A stretch of 64,000 nt of DNA, from the NCBI GenBank assembly GCA_965221595.1, contig OZ244900.1, positions 248,001-312,000 of the forward strand, written 5' to 3'. Below the pieces are notes generated by a model. It worked only from the letters and a program-made list of their open reading frames with translations. It was not told where the DNA came from and searched no databases. Position 1 is the first letter of the stretch. Each line of letters opens with the position of its first letter. The position numbers were made by a program, and so were the translations under genes. The stretch comes from JAAXGX01 sp965221595. GTDB taxonomy: Bacteria; Acidobacteriota; Vicinamibacteria; Vicinamibacterales; UBA8438. Shown here piece by piece: positions 42,159 to 51,825 of the stretch.

Positions 42159-42188
42159 GCATCGATCAACGCCGGGCGCGGCGCGGGG

Positions 42189-43541
42189 CTAGCGGTGGCC
42201 GCGCGTCTGCAGCTCGTACCAGACGCGTAGCCCCTGGTCGCGCAGCCCCTCGAAGATCTCCACCCGGTCGTTCCACACCCGGCGCCGCGTGACGTCGATG
42301 CCGGCCCGGTCGAGGAAGATCAGCGCGAAAGCCACGGCGTACCGGGGCGGCACGCGCGTTCCGGCCAGCAGCGGCTCGAGCGCCGCGTAGTCCGCGTCGA
42401 CCCCGGCAATCCAGACTGCGGCCTCCTCGACGCCGCGTGTTCGCAGCGGATAGAGGGTGGGCGAGTCGGCCACCGTGTAGGTACCTGCCTGGACCTGGTA
42501 GAGCACCGCCTCGAGCCTCGGAATGGACGCGGGCGGGCGGATTTCCAGCACCTGACCGGGACCGGGCGGTTGCGCGCCGTCGGGACGGCGCTCGACGGCG
42601 CGCAACCGCCAGTCGCGCCATGCATCGTCCGCGAGCACGACCCAGCCGTCGCGCCGGGCCACCATGTCGCCGGCGCCATCGGCCGTGAACCAGGTCGCCA
42701 CGGGCGAGGTAACGACGAGCGGTTCGCTGCCCGTCCGGCGGATGCGCAGCGTCACCTCTGCGGCGCCTGCGCCGCGGGCTTCCACCTCGACCAGCCCGGC
42801 ATCGCGCGCGGCGAACAGGTCGTGGTCGGCCAGTACGGCCTCCCCGGCCCGGCTCCCGGCGGCGCGGAAGAAGAACAGGTGCTGGCTGGGCAGGAAGTCG
42901 TAGAGCGCCAGCAGCTCGAAGCCGGCCGCCTGCCACTCGAGCAGCACCTGCCGCACGGACATCGCGTGGTCCGCCTTGATCCAATCGCCGCTGCCGTCCT
43001 CCACGCGGTACTCGAGCAGCGCGACCTGCCCCGTGGGCGACAGCGCGCGGCGGATGCCGGCCAGCATCGGCTCGGGGTGCGACATCTCGTGGTAGACGTC
43101 GGCGATGATGATCCAGTCGAGCGCGCCGTGCGGGAGCCGGGGGTCGGTGGGCGTGCCCTGCACGGCCTCGATGCCGGCAACCCCTTCCGCTTCCGCCCGC
43201 CGGCGCATGATGTCGAGCATCTCGGGCTGGATGTCTTCGCAGTACACCTTGCCGCCGGGCTGAACGCGGCGCGCCATCCGGCGCGCGTAGTAGCCGGAGC
43301 CGCAGCCCACGTCGGCCACCACGTCGCCCGGCTGCAGCCCCAGCGCGTCGAGCACGCGCTCAGGTTGTTCCTCGTCGACGCGCTCCGCCCGCTCGAGCCA
43401 GTCGGCGCCGAGGTAGCTCATGAACTCGGCGGGCACCCGGTGCCGTTCCGCGCGATCCGTCTGGGCGCCGGCCGGCGCGGCGAGAAGTAGCGCGAGCGCC
43501 CACGCCGCGGGCCCGGCGGACCCCGGCCTGCACCGCGTCAT
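42189..43541 (-). CDS. Exported SAM-methyltransferase-fold protein
   Basis: This 450-residue protein begins with a clear signal peptide (AWALALLLAAPAGAQ), so it is predicted to be periplasmic, which is odd for a SAM enzyme. Residues about 60-210 form a class I methyltransferase domain: GDVVADVGCGSGYYARRMA (motif I), KVYCEDIQPEML, and WIIIADVYHEMSHPEPML. The C-terminal 200 residues are beta-rich without recognised family. Such leader-bearing methyltransferase-like proteins are seen in Acidobacteria and Planctomycetes; whether they bind SAM is unknown. GGGGGAG precedes the start. Confidence 0.8.
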   Translation of the reverse strand: MTRCRPGSAGPAAWALALLLAAPAGAQTDRAERHRVPAEFMSYLGADWLERAERVDEEQPERVLDALGLQPGDVVADVGCGSGYYARRMARRVQPGGKVYCEDIQPEMLDIMRRRAEAEGVAGIEAVQGTPTDPRLPHGALDWIIIADVYHEMSHPEPMLAGIRRALSPTGQVALLEYRVEDGSGDWIKADHAMSVRQVLLEWQAAGFELLALYDFLPSQHLFFFRAAGSRAGEAVLADHDLFAARDAGLVEVEARGAGAAEVTLRIRRTGSEPLVVTSPVATWFTADGAGDMVARRDGWVVLADDAWRDWRLRAVERRPDGAQPPGPGQVLEIRPPASIPRLEAVLYQVQAGTYTVADSPTLYPLRTRGVEEAAVWIAGVDADYAALEPLLAGTRVPPRYAVAFALIFLDRAGIDVTRRRVWNDRVEIFEGLRDQGLRVWYELQTRGHR

Positions 43542-43645
43542 GGCGTGCTCCCCCTGCGTGGTGTCCAGTGCATGGCGACCTCCGATACCCCATGTTATCC
43601 TGCCTCGGTTCCGTTCCCGGCAAGCCGTCGAAGCAAAGGTCGAGC

Positions 43646-46354
43646 ATGATGTCGCAACGCTTCCTCGCGGCGGTCGTCGCCGTCCTCGCGCTCAGCGCGC
43701 CCGCGGCGGCCCAACAATCGATCAGCACACCGTCGGATTTCTTCGGCTTCGAGATGGGCGCCGACGGCGAGCTGGCCCGCTACCCGCGGGTGCTCGAGTA
43801 CCTGCGCCACCTGGCGGACGGCTCGGAACGCGTCACCTACGAGCAGCGCGGCACGACGACCAACGGCAATCCGTACGTCCTCGCCACCTTCAGCTCGCAG
43901 GCGAACCTGGGCCGGCTCGACCGGCTGATCGAGATCAATCACCGCCTCGCCGATCCCCGCGGGCTGTCGGAGGCCGACGCCGCGGCGCTGGCACGCGAGG
44001 GGGTGCCCTTCTATTTCCTCTACGCCATGATCCACTCGAACGAAGTGGGCAACGGACAGGCCATCATCGACATCGCGCACCGGCTGGCGACGGAGGAGTC
44101 GCCCGAGATCCGGGAGATCCTCGACAACACGGTCGTGCTGCTCGTCCCGTCGCAGAACCCCGACGGCCAGATCCTCGTGGTCGATCACTGGTACGACACA
44201 CGCGGCACCAGCTTCGAGCGCATGTACCCGGACCTGTACCACCGCTATACCGGGCACGACGACAACCGCGACTGGTTCATGTTCACGCAGCGGGAGACGC
44301 GACTGGCCATCGACGTACACCGCGAGTACAAGCCGCAGCTCACGCACGACATGCACCAGATGGGATGGAGCGGAGCGCGCATCTTCGTGCCGCCGTTCCG
44401 GGATCCTTACGACCCCAACATCCACCCGATCCTGCTCAAGGGTCAGGAGCAGATCGGCATGGCGATGGCGTCGGCGCTCATCGCGGCGGGCAAGACGGGG
44501 GTGATCTATGACGATCAGTACGATCTGTGGTCGCCCGCGCGGCAGTACATGCTCTACCACGGGCAGCCGCGCATCCTCACCGAAATCGCGAGCGCCCGTC
44601 TCGCCGATCCCCTGTACAACCCGGCGGGGGCGCACCGGCCGCTGGGTCCCCAGCAGCCGCGCGGCAATTTTCCGGTGCCCTACGACCGGGGCGTGTGGCG
44701 CCTGGCCGACATCGTCGAGTACGGCACCATCGCGGTCTTCGCCGGGCTCGAACACATGGCCAAGTATCGCGTTCGATGGCTCGAGAACTTCCACCGCGTG
44801 CACCGGGACTGGGTGGATCGCGACGAGGCGCCCTACGCGTTCGTCGTGCCGGCCGATCAACGCGATCCGTTCGAGACCTACGAGCTGCTGGAGATCCTGC
44901 ACTTCGGCGAGGTCGAGATTCATCGGGCCAGGGCCCCGTTCCGGGCCGCCGGCCGCGCCTATGCGGCCGGATCGTGGGTGATCCAGCTCGCGCAGCCCTA
45001 CGGCGCCTTCGCCAAGACGATGCTCGAGGTGCAGGAGTATCCCGATCTCCGCTACTACCCCGGAGGGCCTCCGATCCCGCCCTACGACGTCACTGCCCAC
45101 ACGCTCGGTCTGCTGATGGGCGTCGACGTCAGGCGGATCGACGAGCCGATCCGGGCCGACCTGGAGCTGCTCGATGAGATCGTGCCGCCGCGCACGCCGC
45201 TGCCGCCACGGCCCGGCTGGGCGTACGCCATCTCGCCGACTTCGAACGCAGGCTTCCTGGCCGCGGCCGAGCTGCAGTCGGCGGACGTGCCGGTCTTTCG
45301 GGCGGCGGAGGCGTTCGAGCTGTCCGGCGGCGGCCGTCTCGAGCCGGGCGCATGGATCGTCCCTCCGACACCGGATGCCGAGCGGATCCTGACACGCGTG
45401 GCGGCCCGGACCGGTCTCGTCGTGTCGGGGACGGACCGTGCCCCGGCGGTGGACGCCTACCGTCTCAAGGACCCGACCCGGGTCGGTCTGTGGCGTGTTC
45501 CCAACAACATCCCGGGCGGCTGGATGATGTGGCTGTTCGAGCAGTACGGGCTCGACCACCGGGTGGTCTCCGCGCTGGACTTCGAGGAAGATCTGGCCGA
45601 CCGCTACGACGTCATCGTCCTGCCGTCCGGAACGACGCGGACCAGGATCATCAACGGGCTCAACCCCCGGCGCCACGATCGCTCGTGGCGCTGGGCGTTC
45701 GGCATCGGCGAGCGCGGCTGGCGGCAGCTGCGCCAGTGGGTGCTGGACGGTGGCACGCTGGTGGCGTTGGGCAATGCGGTCGGTACGGCGCGCGAGCTGC
45801 TCGACCTGCCCATCGAGCCGGTGTTGCCCGGGGGCAGCCAGCGGCGCCTGGCGGGTGGATGGACCCGCCAGGTCCCGGCCGACGAGGTGCGCCGGCGGCT
45901 GCGGAACGCGTTCCGCAGCCCGGAGCAACTGGCCACCGCATTGCGCGAAGTCGTCGACCCGACGTCCATCTTCTACTGTCCCGGGTCCCTGCTCGAGCAG
46001 GAGCACAACCCGCGCCACCCCGTTGGTTACGGCATGCCTGCCGATTGGCCCGTCTTCTTCCGGCGGGACCAGGCGTACCGGCTGACGCCCAGCTTCGACG
46101 TCACCGCCGAAGTGGTCTCCCGCTACCCGGACGAGGCGGACATGACGGCCAGCGGATGGCTGCTGGGGGGCGAGCTCCTGCGCAACCAGGCCAACGTCGT
46201 GTCGTTCGCCGTCGGAGAGGGCCGGGTGGTGACGCTGGGCAGCCAGATCGCCTTCCGCACCCAGACGCGCGCCACATTCAAGCTTCTCTTCAATGCCATT
46301 TTTCACGGCCCGGCGACCCGGATCGACGCCGGAGAGCTGGCCCTGCTCCAGTAG
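43646..46354 (+). CDS. Exported M14-family zinc carboxypeptidase-like protein
   Basis: This 902-residue secreted protein has a signal peptide (about 1-21, APAAAQ). Its N-terminal peptidase M14 domain has the zinc motif HSNE (His130, Glu133), LLVPSQNPDGQ and LTHDMHQMG. The C-terminal half (from about 400) is a separate alpha/beta region that includes a glutamine-amidotransferase-like segment (DVIVLPSG, WVLDGGTLVALGN), as found in large Acidobacteria and Bacteroidetes M14 proteins. It probably degrades peptides outside the cytoplasm. The start is 43646 or 43649. The SMP-30 gene follows after three bases. Confidence 0.88.
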   Translation: MMSQRFLAAVVAVLALSAPAAAQQSISTPSDFFGFEMGADGELARYPRVLEYLRHLADGSERVTYEQRGTTTNGNPYVLATFSSQANLGRLDRLIEINHRLADPRGLSEADAAALAREGVPFYFLYAMIHSNEVGNGQAIIDIAHRLATEESPEIREILDNTVVLLVPSQNPDGQILVVDHWYDTRGTSFERMYPDLYHRYTGHDDNRDWFMFTQRETRLAIDVHREYKPQLTHDMHQMGWSGARIFVPPFRDPYDPNIHPILLKGQEQIGMAMASALIAAGKTGVIYDDQYDLWSPARQYMLYHGQPRILTEIASARLADPLYNPAGAHRPLGPQQPRGNFPVPYDRGVWRLADIVEYGTIAVFAGLEHMAKYRVRWLENFHRVHRDWVDRDEAPYAFVVPADQRDPFETYELLEILHFGEVEIHRARAPFRAAGRAYAAGSWVIQLAQPYGAFAKTMLEVQEYPDLRYYPGGPPIPPYDVTAHTLGLLMGVDVRRIDEPIRADLELLDEIVPPRTPLPPRPGWAYAISPTSNAGFLAAAELQSADVPVFRAAEAFELSGGGRLEPGAWIVPPTPDAERILTRVAARTGLVVSGTDRAPAVDAYRLKDPTRVGLWRVPNNIPGGWMMWLFEQYGLDHRVVSALDFEEDLADRYDVIVLPSGTTRTRIINGLNPRRHDRSWRWAFGIGERGWRQLRQWVLDGGTLVALGNAVGTARELLDLPIEPVLPGGSQRRLAGGWTRQVPADEVRRRLRNAFRSPEQLATALREVVDPTSIFYCPGSLLEQEHNPRHPVGYGMPADWPVFFRRDQAYRLTPSFDVTAEVVSRYPDEADMTASGWLLGGELLRNQANVVSFAVGEGRVVTLGSQIAFRTQTRATFKLLFNAIFHGPATRIDAGELALLQ

Positions 46355-46357
46355 GTC

Positions 46358-47413
46358 ATGGACAAGCGCTCCTCGCGGGTGAACCGACGCGTGTTCCTGA
46401 GCACTGCGCTGGTGCCGGCTGCGGCGGCGCTGGCCGTGCGTGCCCAGACGGACCTTCCGCCCTACGAGCCGCGCGACTGGTCGGGCCGATCGCCGCTGCC
46501 GTATCCCGATCCCGACGTCATCGCGCTCGACGACCGCTTCCGGCCGTACGTCCTGTTCAACACCCCGATCCGGCGCCACTACACCGGCACGCTCTGGGCG
46601 GAGGGGCCGGCCTGGAACGGCAGCGGCCGCTACCTGGTGTGGAGCGACATCCCGAACAACCGCCAGATGCGCTGGCTGGAGGAGGACGGGCACGTGAGCG
46701 TCTTCCGCAGCCCGTCCGGCCACAGCAACGGCAACACGTTCGACCACCAGGGGCGTCAACTGTCGTGCGAGCACGGCGGCCGGCGCGTCGCGCGGTACGA
46801 ACACTCCGGCGCGGTGACGGTGATTGCCGACCGCTACGACGGCAAGCGCCTGAACTCGCCCAACGACGTGGTGGTACACCCCGACGGGAGCATCTGGTTC
46901 ACCGATCCGCCCTACGGCATCCGCGGCAACTACGAGGGGCACCGGGCCGATTCGGAGCTGCCGGTCGCCGTGTACCGTGTCGACCCGGACAGTGGGCGGG
47001 TGGCGAAGGTGACCGACGAAATCGGCGGTCCCAACGGCCTCTGCTTCGCGCCGGACTACGATCGGCTGTACGTGGCCGACACCGGCGCCGGCCGGGAAAT
47101 CAAGGCGTGGGACGTCGACGGCGCGCGTCTGCGGAACGCGCGGCGCCACGTACAGCTCTCCGTGCCCGGCGACCCGGAGGCCCGGGCGGTCGCCGACGGG
47201 GTGCGCTGCGACGTGGACGGCAACATCTGGGCCGGCGCAGCGCCCGGCGTGCAGGTCATCGCGCCGAACGGCGACGTCATCGGCCTCATCCGGCTGCCGG
47301 AGCGGTGCGCCAACGTCTGCTTCGGCGGCACGCGGCGCAACCGTCTCTTCATGACTGCCAGCCAGTCGCTCTACTCGGTCTACGTCGGCACGCGCGGCGC
47401 CGGCAACGCCTGA
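46358..47413 (+). CDS. SMP-30/gluconolactonase-like protein with Tat-like leader
   Basis: This 351-residue propeller protein has a twin-arginine-like leader (NRRVFLSTALVPAAAALA) and the SMP-30 core: GTLWAEGPAWNGSGRYLVWSD, NSPNDVVVHPDGSIWFTD (metal-site Asn/Asp) and GPNGLCFAPDYDRLYVAD. The family hydrolyses sugar lactones or related esters; Tat export suggests a folded periplasmic metalloenzyme. It starts three bases after the M14 stop and is clearly in the same operon. Confidence 0.9.
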   Translation: MDKRSSRVNRRVFLSTALVPAAAALAVRAQTDLPPYEPRDWSGRSPLPYPDPDVIALDDRFRPYVLFNTPIRRHYTGTLWAEGPAWNGSGRYLVWSDIPNNRQMRWLEEDGHVSVFRSPSGHSNGNTFDHQGRQLSCEHGGRRVARYEHSGAVTVIADRYDGKRLNSPNDVVVHPDGSIWFTDPPYGIRGNYEGHRADSELPVAVYRVDPDSGRVAKVTDEIGGPNGLCFAPDYDRLYVADTGAGREIKAWDVDGARLRNARRHVQLSVPGDPEARAVADGVRCDVDGNIWAGAAPGVQVIAPNGDVIGLIRLPERCANVCFGGTRRNRLFMTASQSLYSVYVGTRGAGNA

Positions 47414-47445
47414 TTGCGCCGCGGTCCCCGCCGAGCGTTGCGGTA

Positions 47446-47600
47446 CCGGCGGCGCGGCCGCACGGATTGCCATCCGTTGACACCACTACACCGCCGCGCC
47501 GTACTCGCTGCCTGCGGCTGACCGTCACTCTCGACACGGATCTGGACGCTCTCGCCGTTTCGCCCGTCCCGGCGAAGGATTGCGGCCGCCGCGCCGCCGG
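47446..47600. repeat. Long-spaced inverted repeat between convergent genes
   Basis: CCGGCGGCGCGG-CCGCA at 47446-47462 is matched by its complement at 47581-47600 (12 perfect pairs plus 5, with a three-base offset), separated by 118 bases. It lies in the 215-base gap between the SMP-30 and hydrolase stops, where no other element is seen. Terminator or chance symmetry in GC-rich DNA are both possible. Confidence 0.3.
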
Positions 47601-47628
47601 ATGACAAGGCTGCCCGGCGCCGACCCCA

Positions 47629-48423
47629 TCACCGGATCGGGTGCGCGGCGATGTGTGCGGCGATGCGCGGGTTGATGAGCTGCGGGTGGGTGACCGGCGC
47701 CATGTGTCCGGCGCCGGCGACGAGCTGCAGCGACCCGGCGGGGAGCACGGTGGCCAGTAGCTCGGCCACCCGCCGCGCGGCGGCGCGGCCGACGGTGCCG
47801 GCCAGCAGGCGGACAGGACTGCGGATGGCGCTGTAGTCCTGCAGGGTGTACGGGCTGCGCAGTATCGCCCGCATCTCGATCGGCAGCTTCGGGATGTCGC
47901 GGGCCGCCGCCTCTCGGCCTTTCGCCGGCAGCGCCGCCCACGTACCCTCCCCGCGCCAGTAGTCGATGAAGTACTCGGCCGCGGCGGCGGGGTCGCCCGC
48001 GGCCACGCGCTCGGCCAGGCGCTCGACCATGCGGGAGACCTCGGCGCCCACCGGCGCCAGCGGTCCGGCCTGCGCGAGCTGAAAGACGACCGGCTCGTGG
48101 AGCGCGAGGCTGCGGACGCGCGCAGGGTGTCGCACGGCCGTGGCCAGGGCCACGACGCCGCCGTAGGAGTGTCCCACCAGGTGGGCCGGGCCGTCCACGC
48201 GGTCGAGCACGCGCGCGACGAGCGCCACCTCGTCGTCGATGCTGAACGCTTCGGTATCGGGCGGCCAGCTCGTCTCGCCGTAGCCGTACAGGTCGAGCGC
48301 GAGGGTCCGGTAGCGGTCCGTCAGCTCGGCCACCAGCCGCCGCCACTGCCGGCGCGAGTAGCACGAGCTGTGGAGCAGGAGGACAGGCTCGCCGGCGCCC
48401 ACATCGTCCAGGCCGATGCGCAT
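47629..48423 (-). CDS. Alpha/beta hydrolase
   Basis: This 264-residue soluble alpha/beta-fold hydrolase has the nucleophile elbow GHSYGG, oxyanion region LLLHSSCYSRRQW and the catalytic His in GAGHMAP. No signal peptide is present, so it is cytoplasmic. The substrate is unknown; the fold fits esterases or haloalkane-dehalogenase relatives. The ATG is shared with the stop of the transporter gene (TGATG), so the two are coupled. Confidence 0.88.
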   Translation of the reverse strand: MRIGLDDVGAGEPVLLLHSSCYSRRQWRRLVAELTDRYRTLALDLYGYGETSWPPDTEAFSIDDEVALVARVLDRVDGPAHLVGHSYGGVVALATAVRHPARVRSLALHEPVVFQLAQAGPLAPVGAEVSRMVERLAERVAAGDPAAAAEYFIDYWRGEGTWAALPAKGREAAARDIPKLPIEMRAILRSPYTLQDYSAIRSPVRLLAGTVGRAAARRVAELLATVLPAGSLQLVAGAGHMAPVTHPQLINPRIAAHIAAHPIR

Positions 48424-50066
48424 CAGCGGCGCCCGCCGCCGCTCGCCGCGGCCGGGTCGCCCGCCGCCTCGAGCGCCTCGCCGGCACCCTCGACCAGGCT
48501 GGCCGCGCCGACGGTGTCGCGGAGGGGAATCTCCTTGAGGAACCAGGCCAGCCCGAAGCCCAGCACCATGGGCGGGACGGCCCAGATGAACACCGCGTGG
48601 ATGGCGCTCTCGACGGACGCCGTGACGCCCGCGGCCACGACGGGGGGCAACGCGCGGATGGCGTCCGGGCTGTTGAGCAGGGCGCCGATCTCGCCGTCGA
48701 CGGCGGCCAGCGCGCGCGCCGGGATCCGCGCCGGCAGGTCGGCTGCGAGGCGGTGGTTCATGACGGCGCCGAAGGCGGCGACCCCGAACGCGCCGCCCAT
48801 CTGCCGGAAGAACTGGACGGCGCCCGTGGCCACGCCGAGGTGACGGTGGTCCACGGAGTTCTGCACCACGAGGATGGTCACCTGCATGGTCGCGCCGGCG
48901 CCCAGCCCGAGAATGATCATGTAGAGCGAACTCACCGCCAGCGGCGTCTCGGCGCGCATCAGCGTCAGCAGCGCCATCCCGACCGAGGCGAATGCCAGCC
49001 CGCCGATCGGCCAGCCCCGGTAGCGCCCCGTCCGGCTGATGATGCGGCCGGAGGCGATCGAGCCGGCGACCACGCCGGCCGTGAGCGGCAGCAGCAGCAG
49101 CCCCGAGTTCGTGGCCGAGACGCCGGTCACCACCTGCAGGTACAGCGGCAGGAAGATGACGCTGCCGAACAGCCCGCTGCCGGTCAGGAACCCGAGCGCC
49201 GAGCTGACCGAGAAGATGGAGTCCTCGAACAGCCGCAACGGGAGGATCGGCTCGGCCACGCGCGCCTCCCAGGCGATGAAGGCAACCAGCAGCACGGCCC
49301 CGCCGACGCTCAGGCCCACGATGACGGGCGAGGCCCACGGATACTCGGTGCCGCCCCACACCAGCGCCAGGAGGAGGCAGCTCACGCCCGCGATGAGCAG
49401 GAAGGCTCCCTCGACGTCGATCCGGTGCGCGCGCCGCACCACCGGCAGGCGCAGTACGCTCGAGGTGACGGCGAAGGCCGCGGCGCCGATCGGCAGGTTG
49501 ATGAGGAAGACCCAGCGCCACGACAGGTTGTCGACGATGAAGCCGCCGATGAACGGTCCGATGACGCTGGCGAATGCCCAGGTCCCGGCCAGCAATCCGA
49601 TGTAGCGCCCGCGCTCGCGGGGCGACACCACGTCGCCCACCACGGCGAACGTCAGGGCCATCAGCCCGCCGGCGCCGACGCCCTGGATGCCGCGAAAGAC
49701 GATGAGCTGCAGCATCCCCTGGGCGAGGCCGGCCAGCAGCGACCCCGCGAGAAAGATCAGGATGGCGCTCTGGACCATGATGCGCCGCCCGTACAGGTCG
49801 CTGATCTTGCCGTAGAGCGGCGTGCAGACGGTCGAGCTGAGCAGGTAGGCGGTGACGACCCAGGCGTAGTAGTCGAGCCCGCCCAGCTCGCCGACGATCC
49901 GCGGGAGCGCGGTCGCGACGATGGTCTGGTCGAGGGCGGCCAGCAGCAGCCCCGCCATCAGGCCCGAGAATACGAGCAGGATGCGGCGCCGGCTGAGCGG
50001 TTCCGGACCGCCCGGCAAGGCGGCAGGTGCGGGCGACGTGGACCCCGCCGGTCGGTTGCCGATCAC
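48423..50066 (-). CDS. MFS multidrug transporter, DHA2 (14-helix) family
   Basis: This 547-residue inner-membrane protein has about 14 hydrophobic segments and the DHA2 signatures LDQTIVATALPRIVGEL (motif D1), GKISDLYGRR (motif A) and GGFIVDNLSWRWVFLINLP (motif C). It is an EmrB/QacA-like proton-driven exporter of drugs or small molecules. No ATG fits; the GTG at 50066 overlaps the fumarase stop (GTGA), so translation is probably coupled. The neighbours give no clue to substrate. Confidence 0.9.
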   Translation of the reverse strand: MIGNRPAGSTSPAPAALPGGPEPLSRRRILLVFSGLMAGLLLAALDQTIVATALPRIVGELGGLDYYAWVVTAYLLSSTVCTPLYGKISDLYGRRIMVQSAILIFLAGSLLAGLAQGMLQLIVFRGIQGVGAGGLMALTFAVVGDVVSPRERGRYIGLLAGTWAFASVIGPFIGGFIVDNLSWRWVFLINLPIGAAAFAVTSSVLRLPVVRRAHRIDVEGAFLLIAGVSCLLLALVWGGTEYPWASPVIVGLSVGGAVLLVAFIAWEARVAEPILPLRLFEDSIFSVSSALGFLTGSGLFGSVIFLPLYLQVVTGVSATNSGLLLLPLTAGVVAGSIASGRIISRTGRYRGWPIGGLAFASVGMALLTLMRAETPLAVSSLYMIILGLGAGATMQVTILVVQNSVDHRHLGVATGAVQFFRQMGGAFGVAAFGAVMNHRLAADLPARIPARALAAVDGEIGALLNSPDAIRALPPVVAAGVTASVESAIHAVFIWAVPPMVLGFGLAWFLKEIPLRDTVGAASLVEGAGEALEAAGDPAAASGGGRR

Positions 50067-51709
50067 GACCGGACCAGCGTCGCGGGCCTGGCCGCCATCA
50101 ACTGCGCGTAGAAGTCGTTCCCCTTGTCGTCGACGACGATGAACGCGGGGAAGTCCTGCACCTCGATCTTCCAAACGGCTTCCATGCCCAGTTCCGGGTA
50201 CTCCAACTGCTCGACCTGCTTGATGCTGTGGTCGGCCAGACGCGCCGCTGGGCCGCCGATGGAGCCGAGGTAGAAGCCGCCGTGGCGCCTGCACGCCTCG
50301 GTGACCTGGGCGGAGCGGTTCCCCTTGGCCAGCATCACCAGGCTGCCGCCGTGGGACTGGAACAGGTCGACGTAGGCGTCCATGCGGCCGGCCGTGGTGG
50401 GGCCGAACGACCCCGACGCCCGCCCCTCGGGCCGCTTGGCGGGTCCGGCATAGTAGACCATGTGGTCCTTGATGTACTGCGGCAGGCCTTCGCCGCGGTC
50501 GAGGCGCTCCTTCAGCCTGGCGTGCGCGATGTCGCGCGCGACCACCATGGTGCCGCTCAGCGAGAGGCGCGTGGCCACGGGGTAGCGGCTCAGTTCGGCG
50601 CGAATCTCGCGCATCGGCCGGTCGAGCGCGATGCGGACCACCTCGCCCTCGAACTCGTCGTCGGTGACGTCGGGGAGGTACTGCGCCGGATTCTCTTCGA
50701 GCTGCTCGAGGAACACGCCCTCGCGCGTGATCCGGGCCAGCGCCTGGCGGTCGGCGGAGCAGGAAACGCCGAGGCCCACCGGGCACGACGCGCCGTGGCG
50801 CGGCAGCCGGACGACGCGCGCGTCGTGGGCGAAGTACTTGCCGCCGAACTGGGCGCCCACGCCTATCCTCTGGGCGATTCCCAGCACCTGCCGCTCCATG
50901 TCGAGGTCGCGAAACGCGCGGCCGAGCTCGTTGCCGCTGGTGGGCAGCCGGTCCAGGTAGCGCGCGCTGGCCAGCTTCACCGTCTTCATGGTGAACTCGG
51001 CCGACGTCCCGCCCACCACGAGGGCCAGATGATAGGGCGGGCACGCGGAGGTGCCGATGGTCTTGAGCTTCGCCTCGACGAAGGCCAGCAGCGCCGCCGG
51101 GTTGAGCAGCGCCTTGGTCTCCTGGTACAAAAACGTCTTGTTGGCGGAGCCGCCGCCCTTGGCGATGAACAGCAGCTCGTACTCGTCGCCCGGCTCGGCG
51201 TGGATCTCGACCTGGGCGGGCAGGTTGGAGCCGGTGTTCTTCTCCGTGTACATGTCGAGCGGGGCGAGCTGCGAGTAGCGCAGGTTGCGCTGCTCGTACG
51301 CGTCGAACACGCCTTGCGACAGCGCCTCGGCATCGTCGCCGCCGGTGAGCACGCGCTCGCCCTTGTGGGCCATCACGATGGCGGTCCCGGTATCCTGGCA
51401 CCCGGGCAGTACGCGCCCCGCGGCGATGTTGGCGTTGCGCAACAGCTCGAGGGCCACGAAGCGGTCGTTGGCGGACGCTTCCGGATCGTCGAGAATCCGC
51501 CTGAGCTGTGCCAGATGGCCGGGACGGAGCAGGTGCGCGACGTCGTCGAACGCCTGGCGCGCCAGGCGGCGAAGCACGTCGGGCTCGACCTGGAGGAACG
51601 TCCGGCCGCCGAGCTCGACCGTGGACACGCCGTCACTGGTCAGCTTGCGGTACGGGGTCTCGTCGGGCCCGAGCTCGAACAGCTTCTGGTAGCGAAAATC
51701 GGCCATCAT
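50063..51709 (-). CDS. fumA: Class I fumarate hydratase
   Basis: This 548-residue oxygen-sensitive iron-sulfur fumarase of the single-chain type interconverts fumarate and malate. Cluster cysteines are in LPGCQDTG and in SCPVGLGVSCSADR. The N- and C-terminal lobes are both present (KGGGSANKTFLYQ, SFGPTTAGRMDAYVDLFQ). The start is the first of two adjacent ATGs (51709). A -10-like TATACT lies on the minus strand at 51745-51750. Its stop overlaps the transporter start. Confidence 0.93.
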   Translation of the reverse strand: MMADFRYQKLFELGPDETPYRKLTSDGVSTVELGGRTFLQVEPDVLRRLARQAFDDVAHLLRPGHLAQLRRILDDPEASANDRFVALELLRNANIAAGRVLPGCQDTGTAIVMAHKGERVLTGGDDAEALSQGVFDAYEQRNLRYSQLAPLDMYTEKNTGSNLPAQVEIHAEPGDEYELLFIAKGGGSANKTFLYQETKALLNPAALLAFVEAKLKTIGTSACPPYHLALVVGGTSAEFTMKTVKLASARYLDRLPTSGNELGRAFRDLDMERQVLGIAQRIGVGAQFGGKYFAHDARVVRLPRHGASCPVGLGVSCSADRQALARITREGVFLEQLEENPAQYLPDVTDDEFEGEVVRIALDRPMREIRAELSRYPVATRLSLSGTMVVARDIAHARLKERLDRGEGLPQYIKDHMVYYAGPAKRPEGRASGSFGPTTAGRMDAYVDLFQSHGGSLVMLAKGNRSAQVTEACRRHGGFYLGSIGGPAARLADHSIKQVEQLEYPELGMEAVWKIEVQDFPAFIVVDDKGNDFYAQLMAARPATLVRS

Positions 51710-51825
51710 CTTGCGGCGGTCACTCCTTCATCACGCTGCGGGACAGTATAGACGGACGGGATCGGCGGGCGCCGCCGGCAGGTAGACTATAGGCGCGCCC
51801 GAGCGCGGTCTCCGAGGGTCTGCCA

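Noticed and set aside
43595..47473. Very long open frame (about 1290 codons) on the minus strand opposite the M14 and SMP-30 genes
   Set aside because: It is the high-GC antisense shadow of two well-supported genes; its translation is Arg/Val/His-rich with no motifs.
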